Of a DNA stretch of 5,138 nt, positions 1-5,138 are shown piece by piece. The stretch comes from Nitrosomonadales bacterium (GTDB lineage: Bacteria; Pseudomonadota; Gammaproteobacteria; Burkholderiales; Gallionellaceae), in assembly GCA_016218465.1 (NCBI GenBank), contig JACREA010000062.1, positions 1 to 5,138 of the forward strand, written 5' to 3'. The notes under the pieces are model-generated. The model saw nothing but the letters and a program-made list of their open reading frames with translations. It ran no database searches and was not told where the DNA came from. The translations under genes and the position numbers were made by a program. Numbering within the stretch: the first letter of the stretch is position 1; each line of letters starts with the position of its first letter.

Positions 1-834
1 GATCCGGTGCGCATTCTGCGGGCGGCACGGTTTGCAGCGCGCTTCGGTTTCGACATCGCGCCTGAGACGCAGGCGCTGATGCGCGGCATGGTGGCAAATG
101 GCGAAGTGGATGCATTGGTGGCGGAGCGCGTCTGGCAGGAACTGACACGCGGCTTGATGGAAAACAAACCGTCGCTTTTTTTTGAAACGCTGCGCAGTTG
201 CGGTGCGCTGGCAAAAATTATTCCCGAAGTGGACGCGCTGTTCGGAGTGCCTCAACCGGAAAAATATCACCCCGAAATTGATTGCGGAGTGCATACCATG
301 CAGGTGGTGGACGATGCGGCGCAACACGGCTATACGCTGGAGGTGCGCTTTGCCGCACTGGCTCATGATTTGGGCAAGGGCACCACGCCCAGGGATGTGC
401 TGCCGCAACACATCGGGCACGAACTGCGCAGTGTGGAGTTGGTGAAGAAGCTTTCGCAGCGGTTGCGCGCATCCAGCGAATGCCGTGATCTGGCTCTGTT
501 GGCCGCGCGCTACCACAGCGACATACATCGTGCAGTTGAATTGCGCGCCGAAACCATAATCAATTTATTCCAGTCAACGGATGCGTGGCGCAGGCCGGAA
601 CGTTTCGTCCATTTGTTGCATGCCTGCGCTTCGGATGCACGCGGGCGTACCGGGCACGAAAAGGATGATTATCCGCAGGCCGGTTACCTGTTGGAGCTAT
701 TAGGCGCGGCACGCGCGGTGGATGCGGGTGAAATTGCCAGGCAATGTGCCGATGTCAATGCAATTGCTGTCGCAATACATCAGGCGCGCATCATGGCGAT
801 AAAAGCACTGGTGAAGGCGCGGGGCAGGGAATAG
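1..834 (+). CDS. cca: CCA tRNA nucleotidyltransferase (multifunctional CCA protein), C-terminal part, 5' end outside the window
   Basis: This enzyme adds or repairs the 3'-terminal CCA of tRNAs in the cytoplasm. The reading frame is open from the first base (Asp-Pro-Val) to a TAG at 832-834, giving 278 visible residues. The E. coli protein has about 412, so roughly 130 N-terminal residues with the nucleotidyltransferase catalytic motifs lie off the left edge. The first visible residues, DPVRILRAARFAARF, match the conserved neck-domain motif of the family. Further on are an HPEIDCGVHT segment and AHDLGKG, whose His-Asp pair lies at 364-369, then RYHSDIH and the C-terminal RGRTG...DYPQ block. 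This is the HD phosphohydrolase domain found in Gram-negative CCA enzymes; in E. coli it confers 2',3'-cyclic phosphodiesterase, 2'-nucleotidase and phosphatase activity. The HD residues look intact, so the same activities are inferred here. The gene converges on the GGDEF-EAL gene. The GTG at 7 is internal and is not the start. Confidence 0.96.
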   Translation, partial: DPVRILRAARFAARFGFDIAPETQALMRGMVANGEVDALVAERVWQELTRGLMENKPSLFFETLRSCGALAKIIPEVDALFGVPQPEKYHPEIDCGVHTMQVVDDAAQHGYTLEVRFAALAHDLGKGTTPRDVLPQHIGHELRSVELVKKLSQRLRASSECRDLALLAARYHSDIHRAVELRAETIINLFQSTDAWRRPERFVHLLHACASDARGRTGHEKDDYPQAGYLLELLGAARAVDAGEIARQCADVNAIAVAIHQARIMAIKALVKARGRE

Positions 835-881
835 TGGAATTCAATACAGGAATTGCAATGTGCATACTGACGCGTTACACA
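835..881. other. Convergent intergenic gap without a clear intrinsic terminator
   Basis: These 47 bases separate the stop codons of cca (+) and the GGDEF-EAL gene (-). Only weak inverted repeats are visible: AATTC at 838-842 with GAATT at 850-854 (5 bp, 7-base loop), and ATGTG at 858-862 with CACAT at 878-882 (5 bp, 15-base loop). Neither is GC-rich or followed by a T-run on either strand, so neither is called a terminator. Confidence 0.6.
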
Positions 882-2948
882 TCAGGCAGCAAATGAGCGC
901 ATGGTTATGAGCGAGTCTTTAAATTTCTCCAAAGGCTCCGGTTTGCCAAATAAATACCCCTGATAGCGCTTGCATCCAGCCTGCTCAAGGAAATCGCGTT
1001 GCGCCTGTGTTTCAACGCCCTCGGCAATTGATTCCATGTTCAAATTATTGGCCATGCCGATAATGGTTTGAACGATCACTGCATCGGAGGATTTTATGCC
1101 GATGTTGCGCACGAATGATTGGTCGACCTTTAATTGGTCGAGCGGAAGCTGCGACAGGTAAGAAAGCGATGAATAGCCTGTCCCGAAATCGTCCATGGAA
1201 AATCGCACCCCCAAATGCTTTAGCGCATGCATCTTGGCTACGGTATCGGTAACATCGACAAGCACCATGCTCTCGGTCAACTCAAGCTTGAGACGCGACG
1301 GTTTTATGCCTGTTTGTTTGATCAGATTATCCACTTGCGCGACGAAATCCGGCTGGTGGAATTGCCGCGCGCTGACATTGACTGCAAGCTGCAAATTACG
1401 GGTTTGCGGGTGGTCCTCCCAAAGTTTGATTTGCTTGCATGCAGTTTCCATCACCCATTGCCCGATGGGCAGGATGAGTCCGGTTTCTTCAGCTATTGTG
1501 ATGAATTGGCCAGGGAAAACCATGCCCATCTCCGGGTGCATCCAACGCAACAGGGCCTCAGCGCCAACCGGTTGATTATTTGCATCAACCTGTACCTGGA
1601 AAAACAAGTGCAGTTGCTGTTGTTCAATCGCCAATCTGAGGGCATGCTCCAATTCGCTTCGCGCCTCGAGCGCAGCTTGCGTGTGAGGATCATAGAAGCG
1701 CACGGTGTTGCGCCCGGCATTCTTTGCCTGATACATCGCGGCATCGGCGCGCTTGTGGACTTCCTCAATGGTTATCAACCCGTTGCCGAACATCGTTACA
1801 CCTATGCTGGCGCTGCATTTGTAGGCCAATTGATTCAGCTGATACGGTTGACTGAGTGCGATTGATATTTTTTCGGCAATCATCGATGCCTGTTCCGAGG
1901 CGGATTTTTCGTTCTCGCTCAACTCGCCCAAAAGCACCACAAACTCATCGCCGCCCAGCCGCGCCAGAGTATCGGACACGCGCACACAGGCTTTTAATCG
2001 ATTCGCCACTTCTATCAAAAGCAAATCGCCCATCCCATGGCCTTTGGTGTCATTAAGCGTTTTGAAGTTATCCATATCCAGGAACATCAGTGCCCGATAT
2101 TGCTTGGTGCGGTTCGATAGCGCGATCGCATGTTCAAGACGATCCTGGAATAATCGGCGGTTGGGCAATTCGGTGAGCGGGTCGGAATAAGCGAGTTGGT
2201 AAACCGTCTTCTCGCTCTCATCGGCGAGTTGGTTCAGTTCGCGTGCGCTCTTGGAGACGGTTCTCAAGATCAGCAGAGCATCTGCCAAAATTATCAGCGT
2301 GATAAATATCAGATTTAACTCGACGCGCCCCTGCACCTGTTCGATATCATCAGCTTGCGCGGCGGTTATTCTGGCAGCAAGCCCTTTGTATTCCTGTTCC
2401 GCATCTTCCGAGGTATGCGCAAGCTGTTCGGAAAACGATCTATCGATGCCCTTTACCATGCGATCAATTTGAAATGCCGCAGAGCTGTTATTTGCCAGCG
2501 AATACGTGGCAAGCGCATCGCGGTATTGCTTGCCGATAAATTGATGTGAATCGAGAATTGATTTCAGATCGGCAGCTTTGTTTTCTTCGTGCGCGCCCAG
2601 AGCCGAGGCAAACATTGCTTCAAGTGAATTGCGCACCACAGCTTCATGATGCATAAAATCCTTCAAGTGTATTTGCATATCTTGCGCGTCATGGCCGCGT
2701 AACAGGATGTTTTTCCAGTCTCGCATCTGGGAACCGAAAGCAGTCTGTGCGTGATGGGCATTGTCGATCTGGTCATTCTTCGATGACAAAACCGCAACGT
2801 TGTGATGCAGGGTCGTTTCAAGGCTGTCAATATTGCGGTAAAGGTAGTACAAGCTGAACAACAACACGCAAGGAAAAAAGGCCAGCACCAGCAACAGAGT
2901 ATATTGGTTGCGGCGTGCTTTAGTATTGTTGGGAATCCATTTTTCCAT
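882..2948 (-). CDS. Membrane-bound GGDEF-EAL protein with chemoreceptor-like periplasmic sensor (predicted diguanylate cyclase/phosphodiesterase)
   Basis: This inner-membrane signalling protein is predicted to make cyclic di-GMP from two GTP and to hydrolyse it to pGpG. From the ATG at 2948 it has 688 residues. TM1 is at about 17-37, a mostly helical periplasmic region at 38-212, TM2 at 213-228, then a short linker with no evident HAMP. The periplasmic part carries WKNILLRG at 78-85, a motif I know from four-helix sensor domains of proteobacterial methyl-accepting chemotaxis proteins. The GGDEF domain is at about 255-420 with GGDEF intact at 332-336 and the inhibitory RxxD site (RVSD, 323-326) exactly five residues before it. 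The EAL domain is at about 430-680: EALLR at 464-468, Asn524, Glu556, DDFGTG at 586-591, Lys607, Asp609, Glu643 and Gln663 are all present. The usual YQP near its start reads FQV. A longer form from a TTG at 3026 is open but less likely. The ligand and the net activity cannot be read from sequence. Confidence 0.95.
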   Translation of the reverse strand: MEKWIPNNTKARRNQYTLLLVLAFFPCVLLFSLYYLYRNIDSLETTLHHNVAVLSSKNDQIDNAHHAQTAFGSQMRDWKNILLRGHDAQDMQIHLKDFMHHEAVVRNSLEAMFASALGAHEENKAADLKSILDSHQFIGKQYRDALATYSLANNSSAAFQIDRMVKGIDRSFSEQLAHTSEDAEQEYKGLAARITAAQADDIEQVQGRVELNLIFITLIILADALLILRTVSKSARELNQLADESEKTVYQLAYSDPLTELPNRRLFQDRLEHAIALSNRTKQYRALMFLDMDNFKTLNDTKGHGMGDLLLIEVANRLKACVRVSDTLARLGGDEFVVLLGELSENEKSASEQASMIAEKISIALSQPYQLNQLAYKCSASIGVTMFGNGLITIEEVHKRADAAMYQAKNAGRNTVRFYDPHTQAALEARSELEHALRLAIEQQQLHLFFQVQVDANNQPVGAEALLRWMHPEMGMVFPGQFITIAEETGLILPIGQWVMETACKQIKLWEDHPQTRNLQLAVNVSARQFHQPDFVAQVDNLIKQTGIKPSRLKLELTESMVLVDVTDTVAKMHALKHLGVRFSMDDFGTGYSSLSYLSQLPLDQLKVDQSFVRNIGIKSSDAVIVQTIIGMANNLNMESIAEGVETQAQRDFLEQAGCKRYQGYLFGKPEPLEKFKDSLITMRSFAA

Positions 2949-2959
2949 CTTCAACTTGT

Positions 2960-2963
2960 CTCC
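2960..2963 (-). promoter_or_regulatory. Ribosome-binding site that bears on the GGDEF-EAL start
   Basis: On the minus strand GGAG lies 11 bases before the ATG at 2948 and 5 bases before an in-frame TTG at 2954, two codons upstream of the ATG. The ATG is preferred for codon type; the TTG has the more standard spacing. The choice changes the protein by only two residues. The much longer form, starting at a TTG at 3026, would add 26 residues and has no purine-rich site as good as this one. Confidence 0.5.
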
Positions 2964-2998
2964 GTAATCTTGTTTCCTTGCAACACAATATACATCCA

Positions 2999-3026
2999 AA
3001 AATATTGTCCGGCTGCCATCGGCCAA
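2999..3026 (-). promoter_or_regulatory. Weak candidate sigma70-type promoter for the GGDEF-EAL gene
   Basis: On the minus strand TTGGCC (3026-3021) and TATTTT (3004-2999) are separated by 16 bases; each matches the sigma70 consensus at 4 of 6 positions. It would give a leader of roughly 45 bases before the ATG at 2948. The region is AT-rich, so such matches are expected by chance. An alternative further upstream is TTGCAA (3139-3134) with GATAAT (3114-3109), but its 19-base spacing is long. The first candidate overlaps the TTG at 3026, which argues mildly against translation starting there. Confidence 0.2.
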
Positions 3027-3058
3027 ATAAGCTGCCGTAAGATTTTCGGATTTTCTAA

Positions 3059-3093
3059 GGGAGGCTTTAAGCCTGGTTTATAGCTAACCTCCC
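3059..3093. repeat. Overlapping short inverted repeats in the gap between methyltransferase and GGDEF-EAL genes
   Basis: GGGAGG at 3059-3064 is complementary to CCTCCC at 3088-3093 (6 bp, 23-base loop). Inside it AGGCT at 3062-3066 pairs with AGCCT at 3070-3074 (5 bp, 3-base loop). The two stems share bases 3062-3064 and so compete in part. No T-run follows on either strand, so this is not a standard intrinsic terminator. It could be part of the 3' end of the methyltransferase mRNA, part of a structured leader of the GGDEF-EAL mRNA, or chance. The rest of the 272-base gap (2949-3220) shows no further gene; its palindromes TGTACA and CATATG near 3162-3170 are too short to interpret. Confidence 0.4.
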
Positions 3094-3220
3094 CCATTTG
3101 CTGCCCGTATTATCTGCGCAACCTGTTTAATAATTGCAACATATCGCACTAATTGAGTAATGTACATATGCAAAATTGGCTTAGAGCGGGCCGGTTAAAT
3201 ATTGTGATTGCCATGTGGTT

Positions 3221-4399
3221 TTATAACGAGCGAGTCAAGTCACCGCGGGTAAAGCCTGACAATGGACTCGCTTCTCCTCCTATAGGGCTCATGAAGAGTT
3301 TTTTACCCAGCGCAATTACCTTGAACAGTTCACCCATCTCTGCCGGGCTGGTGAGTTTTTGCATTTGCGAAGAAAGCGGCAAGTAGTCGCGCAGATTTTC
3401 CGGCGAAGTATCCTGTAACAGTTCAGTGATACCGCAGTTGATCAGGAAGAACGCTTGGCTGGTGTAGCCCAGCAGCTCTAACCCCGTATCAATGCCGCAT
3501 TCGGCGATGCCGGTGAAATTCACATGCGCGGTGATGTCCTGCAAGCCTGGCAGAAAGAACGGGTCGTCATGCGCATAGTGGCGATAGTGGCACATCAGCG
3601 TGCCACTATTGCGTTGCGGATGATAAAACTCGCGTGACCCGAAGCCGTAGTCGATGAACAGCATTGCGCCTTGTTTCAGGCAATTAGCCAAACTGTTGAC
3701 CAAGCCGTGCGCGGCGAGGCTGATTTCGCTGACATAATCGTCCGGCACATTGATCTGTTGGGCGGCATGCAACAAGGTTGAATCACTGATGGCGCGCTCT
3801 TGCCAGAGGAAACCGTTTTCGTTCATTGCCACGCCGCGCTCGTTGATTGAGCTGTCCCGCCAGTGCACCAGGTGCACGGGTAATGCGTCGAGTACTTCGT
3901 TGGCGATGATTGCGCCGCTGAAACTTTCCGGCAATTCATCCAGCCAATGTACCCGATCCATCAGGTGCGGCAGTCTTTCTTTCATGAGAATTTGCTGGCG
4001 AGCGCGCAAGTCGGCACTCACCTCAAGAATTGCGTAGCTGTCCGGCAGGTTGCCGAGTTTCTCCAATTCGGCAAGCATATCAATCGCCAGCTTCCCGCTG
4101 CCCGCGCCCAGTTCCATGACATGCGGCGCGCAGTTCGTCATGATTTCTGCCATTTGCCGCGCCAGCGTGCGACCGAACAGCGGCGACAGTTCCGGAGCGG
4201 TAACGAAGTCGCCCGCTTCGCCGAACTTGTGCGCTCCTGCCGTGTAATAGCCCAATCCGGGCGCATACAGCGCCAGCTCCATATAGCGCGAAAAGGAAAT
4301 CCAGCCGCCTTGTGCGGTGATTTCACGCCGGATTAATTCGACCAGGCCTGCGCTGTGACGAGCGGCTTCCGGGCTGGGTGAAGGTAGAGGAGACGGCAT
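3221..4399 (-). CDS. SAM-dependent methyltransferase, NDUFAF7/MidA family (COG1565, formerly DUF185)
   Basis: This is a class I S-adenosylmethionine-dependent methyltransferase of 392 residues, about the usual family length. The conserved N-terminal block GGWISFSRYMELALY is at 31-45, followed by GDFVTAPELSPLFGR at 63-77. The SAM-binding motif I, ELGAGSG, is at 96-102; the NEVLDALPVH block is at 167-176 and FIDYGFG at 248-254. The closing motif GELFKVIALGK is near 356-366. The eukaryotic homologue NDUFAF7 dimethylates an arginine of the complex I subunit NDUFS2 in mitochondria. Bacterial substrates are mostly unknown, and an arginine in a respiratory-complex subunit is only an inference by homology. 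No signal peptide or membrane segment is seen, so the protein is probably cytoplasmic. The ATG at 4399 is the first possible start after an in-frame stop at 4432-4430, yet no Shine-Dalgarno sequence precedes it. The gene is divergent from the pteridine reductase gene, 49 bases away, and lies upstream of the GGDEF-EAL gene on the same strand. Confidence 0.95.
   Translation of the reverse strand: MPSPLPSPSPEAARHSAGLVELIRREITAQGGWISFSRYMELALYAPGLGYYTAGAHKFGEAGDFVTAPELSPLFGRTLARQMAEIMTNCAPHVMELGAGSGKLAIDMLAELEKLGNLPDSYAILEVSADLRARQQILMKERLPHLMDRVHWLDELPESFSGAIIANEVLDALPVHLVHWRDSSINERGVAMNENGFLWQERAISDSTLLHAAQQINVPDDYVSEISLAAHGLVNSLANCLKQGAMLFIDYGFGSREFYHPQRNSGTLMCHYRHYAHDDPFFLPGLQDITAHVNFTGIAECGIDTGLELLGYTSQAFFLINCGITELLQDTSPENLRDYLPLSSQMQKLTSPAEMGELFKVIALGKKLFMSPIGGEASPLSGFTRGDLTRSL
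3229..3272. repeat. 8-bp inverted repeat spanning the last codons of the methyltransferase gene
   Basis: AGCGAGTC at 3229-3236 is an exact reverse complement of GACTCGCT at 3265-3272, with a 28-base loop that itself contains GTCA (3239-3242) pairing with TGAC (3257-3260). It starts six bases before the stop codon of the methyltransferase, within the coding region. On the minus strand it is followed by CGTTATAA, with no T-run, so an intrinsic terminator is not supported. It might protect the mRNA 3' end or assist another mode of termination; coincidence is possible. Confidence 0.4.
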
Positions 4400-4404
4400 G
4401 GTCA

Positions 4405-4433
4405 GGTATAATTCGCAAAGGAGACGAGTTTAA
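4405..4433 (-). promoter_or_regulatory. Candidate promoter of the methyltransferase gene, possibly giving a leaderless mRNA
   Basis: Read on the minus strand, TTAAAC (4433-4428) and TATACC (4410-4405) are exactly 17 bases apart. They match the sigma70 -35 and -10 consensus at 3 and 4 of 6 positions. Only five bases separate the -10 element from the ATG at 4399, so transcription would start at or next to the A of the start codon. This agrees with the lack of a ribosome-binding site. The match is modest and the promoter could instead lie inside the divergent gene. Confidence 0.3.
4407..4412 (+). promoter_or_regulatory. Perfect -10 element (TATAAT) of the pteridine reductase gene
   Basis: TATAAT at 4407-4412 lies 36 bases before the ATG at 4449. 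It would place the transcription start near 4418-4419 and give a leader of about 30 bases containing the ribosome-binding site. No recognisable -35 hexamer occurs 16-18 bases upstream, where GTAGAG or similar is found, and there is no TGn extension, so an activator may be needed or the site may be weak. It overlaps the candidate -10 of the divergent methyltransferase gene. Confidence 0.45.
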
Positions 4434-4434
4434 C

Positions 4435-4444
4435 GGAGCGGGAG
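4435..4444 (+). promoter_or_regulatory. Ribosome-binding region of the pteridine reductase gene
   Basis: Two purine-rich cores precede the ATG at 4449: GGAG at 4435-4438 with a 10-base spacing and GGGAG at 4440-4444 with a 4-base spacing. Either could serve. They favour the ATG at 4449 over the in-frame ATG at 4461, because the AGGAG in front of the latter directly abuts the codon with no spacing. Confidence 0.5.
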
Positions 4445-4448
4445 TCTA

Positions 4449-5138
4449 ATGGAACAGGAGATGCAAGGCAAAGCGGTGCTGGTGACAGGGGGGGCGAAAC
4501 GTGTCGGCGCGGCGATATGCCGCCGCCTGCACGCGGCAGGCGCACAGATCGCCGTGCATTACCGCAGCTCCGAGCAAGAGGCGCTGGCTTTTCAAAAGGA
4601 ACTGAACGCACTGCGTCCGAAAAGTGCGGCTGCGTTTCAAGCTGATCTGCTCGACCAGAATGCGATGCCCCAACTGGTGCACAAAGTTATCAAAAAATTC
4701 GGGCGGCTGGATGCCTTGATAAACAACGCTTCCAGCTTTTATGCCACGCCGTTGGCGGAAGTGGACGAACAGCAATGGAATGACTTGCTCGGCACCAATC
4801 TGCGCGCTCCGCTGTTTCTTGCCCAAGCGGCAGCGGCTGAATTGCGCCGTCAGCATGGTTGTATTGTGAATATCGCGGACATCCACGCCGAACGCCCGAT
4901 GCGCGGCTACCTGCTGTATAGCGTTGCCAAGGCCGGGCTGGTTGCACTTACCCGCGGACTGGCGCAGGAAATGGCGCCGCAGGTGCGTGTCAATGCGATC
5001 GCGCCCGGTGTAATCATCTGGCCGGAAAATTCAAACTGGCACGACGATGAGCAGCGCCGCAAGATCGTGGCGCATACCCTGCTCAAGAGAGAGGGCGAAC
5101 CGGACGATGTTGCGCGCGCTGTGCAATTCCTGATAAAC
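4449..5138 (+). CDS. Short-chain dehydrogenase of the pteridine reductase type (PTR1/FolM-like), 3' end outside the window
   Basis: This is a predicted NADPH-dependent reductase of pterins such as dihydrobiopterin, dihydromonapterin or dihydrofolate, acting in the cytoplasm. The frame stays open for 230 residues to the right edge; homologues of about 245-250 residues suggest that some 15-20 are missing. The nucleotide-binding motif at 13-20 reads TGGAKRVG, that is TGxxxRxG with Arg where classical short-chain dehydrogenases have Gly, a mark of pteridine reductases. HYRSS follows the second strand, as expected for NADPH preference. INNASSFY is at 91-98. The catalytic residues are Asp144, Tyr157 and Lys161 (YSVAK). 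The 13-residue step from Asp to Tyr and the YxxxK pattern equal Asp181-Tyr194-Lys198 of Leishmania PTR1, as I recall it. The NAIAPG motif is also present. The exact pterin substrate cannot be decided, and a less specific 3-oxoacyl reductase role is possible but less likely given the Arg and Asp. The gene is divergent from the methyltransferase. Confidence 0.92.
   Translation, partial: MEQEMQGKAVLVTGGAKRVGAAICRRLHAAGAQIAVHYRSSEQEALAFQKELNALRPKSAAAFQADLLDQNAMPQLVHKVIKKFGRLDALINNASSFYATPLAEVDEQQWNDLLGTNLRAPLFLAQAAAAELRRQHGCIVNIADIHAERPMRGYLLYSVAKAGLVALTRGLAQEMAPQVRVNAIAPGVIIWPENSNWHDDEQRRKIVAHTLLKREGEPDDVARAVQFLIN

Noticed and set aside
1227..1865. A 212-codon open frame on the + strand, starting with ATG.
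   Set aside because: It lies wholly antisense to the GGDEF-EAL gene, whose conserved motifs (GGDEF, EAL and others) fix the real frame. Its translation shows no recognisable domain.
2802..3083. Possible small genes on the + strand at 2802-3083 and 3153-3386.
   Set aside because: Both overlap real genes on the other strand for much of their length, have no good ribosome-binding site and give unconvincing proteins.
3051..3100. An intrinsic terminator for the methyltransferase gene.
   Set aside because: Short stems exist but neither strand has a run of T residues after them.
2949..3220. A cyclic di-GMP riboswitch (GEMM type) upstream of the GGDEF-EAL gene.
   Set aside because: The position would suit one, but I could not find the conserved core segments of the GEMM motif on the minus strand. 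A covariance-model search would settle it.
3221..3300. The last 25 or so codons of the methyltransferase as an abnormal extension made by repeat DNA.
   Set aside because: The tail ending in GFTRGDLTRSL resembles C-termini I recall from betaproteobacterial members of this family, so it is probably native; the inverted repeat alone does not show an insertion.
4446..4886. A 146-codon open frame on the - strand, with smaller overlapping ones at 4402-4611 and 4690-4947.
   Set aside because: They are antisense to the pteridine reductase gene, which has clear cofactor and catalytic motifs in the + frame from 4449.

Overview
The window looks like an ordinary stretch of a betaproteobacterial chromosome. 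The organism is inferred from protein style only: the CCA enzyme is the long Gram-negative type with an HD domain, and the NDUFAF7/MidA-like methyltransferase and PTR1-like reductase have betaproteobacterial-looking sequences. Moderate GC content and the gene set would fit Nitrosomonadales or Gallionellaceae, but this was not tested. I see no mobile element, CRISPR array, tRNA, rRNA or prophage gene.

Layout from left to right. (1) The 3' two thirds of cca, the tRNA CCA-adding enzyme with its HD domain, on the + strand, cut by the left edge. (2) A 47-base convergent gap without a recognisable intrinsic terminator. (3) A large membrane-bound GGDEF-EAL protein on the - strand, with a chemoreceptor-like periplasmic domain and apparently intact catalytic motifs in both output domains. 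(4) A 272-base AT-rich gap containing short inverted repeats and the ribosome-binding site of the GGDEF-EAL gene. (5) A class I SAM-dependent methyltransferase of the NDUFAF7/MidA family on the - strand. (6) A 49-base divergent gap carrying a perfect TATAAT element. (7) A short-chain dehydrogenase of the pteridine reductase (PTR1/FolM-like) type on the + strand, open at the right edge and missing only its last residues.

Three genes are housekeeping or metabolic: tRNA 3'-end maturation, a probable protein arginine methyltransferase, and pterin/folate reduction. The fourth is a signalling gene that would make and break cyclic di-GMP in response to a periplasmic or membrane cue. Nothing in the sequence ties the signalling gene functionally to its neighbours, and its long upstream gap suggests separate transcription. 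I found no convincing new biological system. The items most worth a second look are the overlapping divergent promoters with a possibly leaderless methyltransferase mRNA, and the chemoreceptor-type sensor joined to a dual cyclic di-GMP output.
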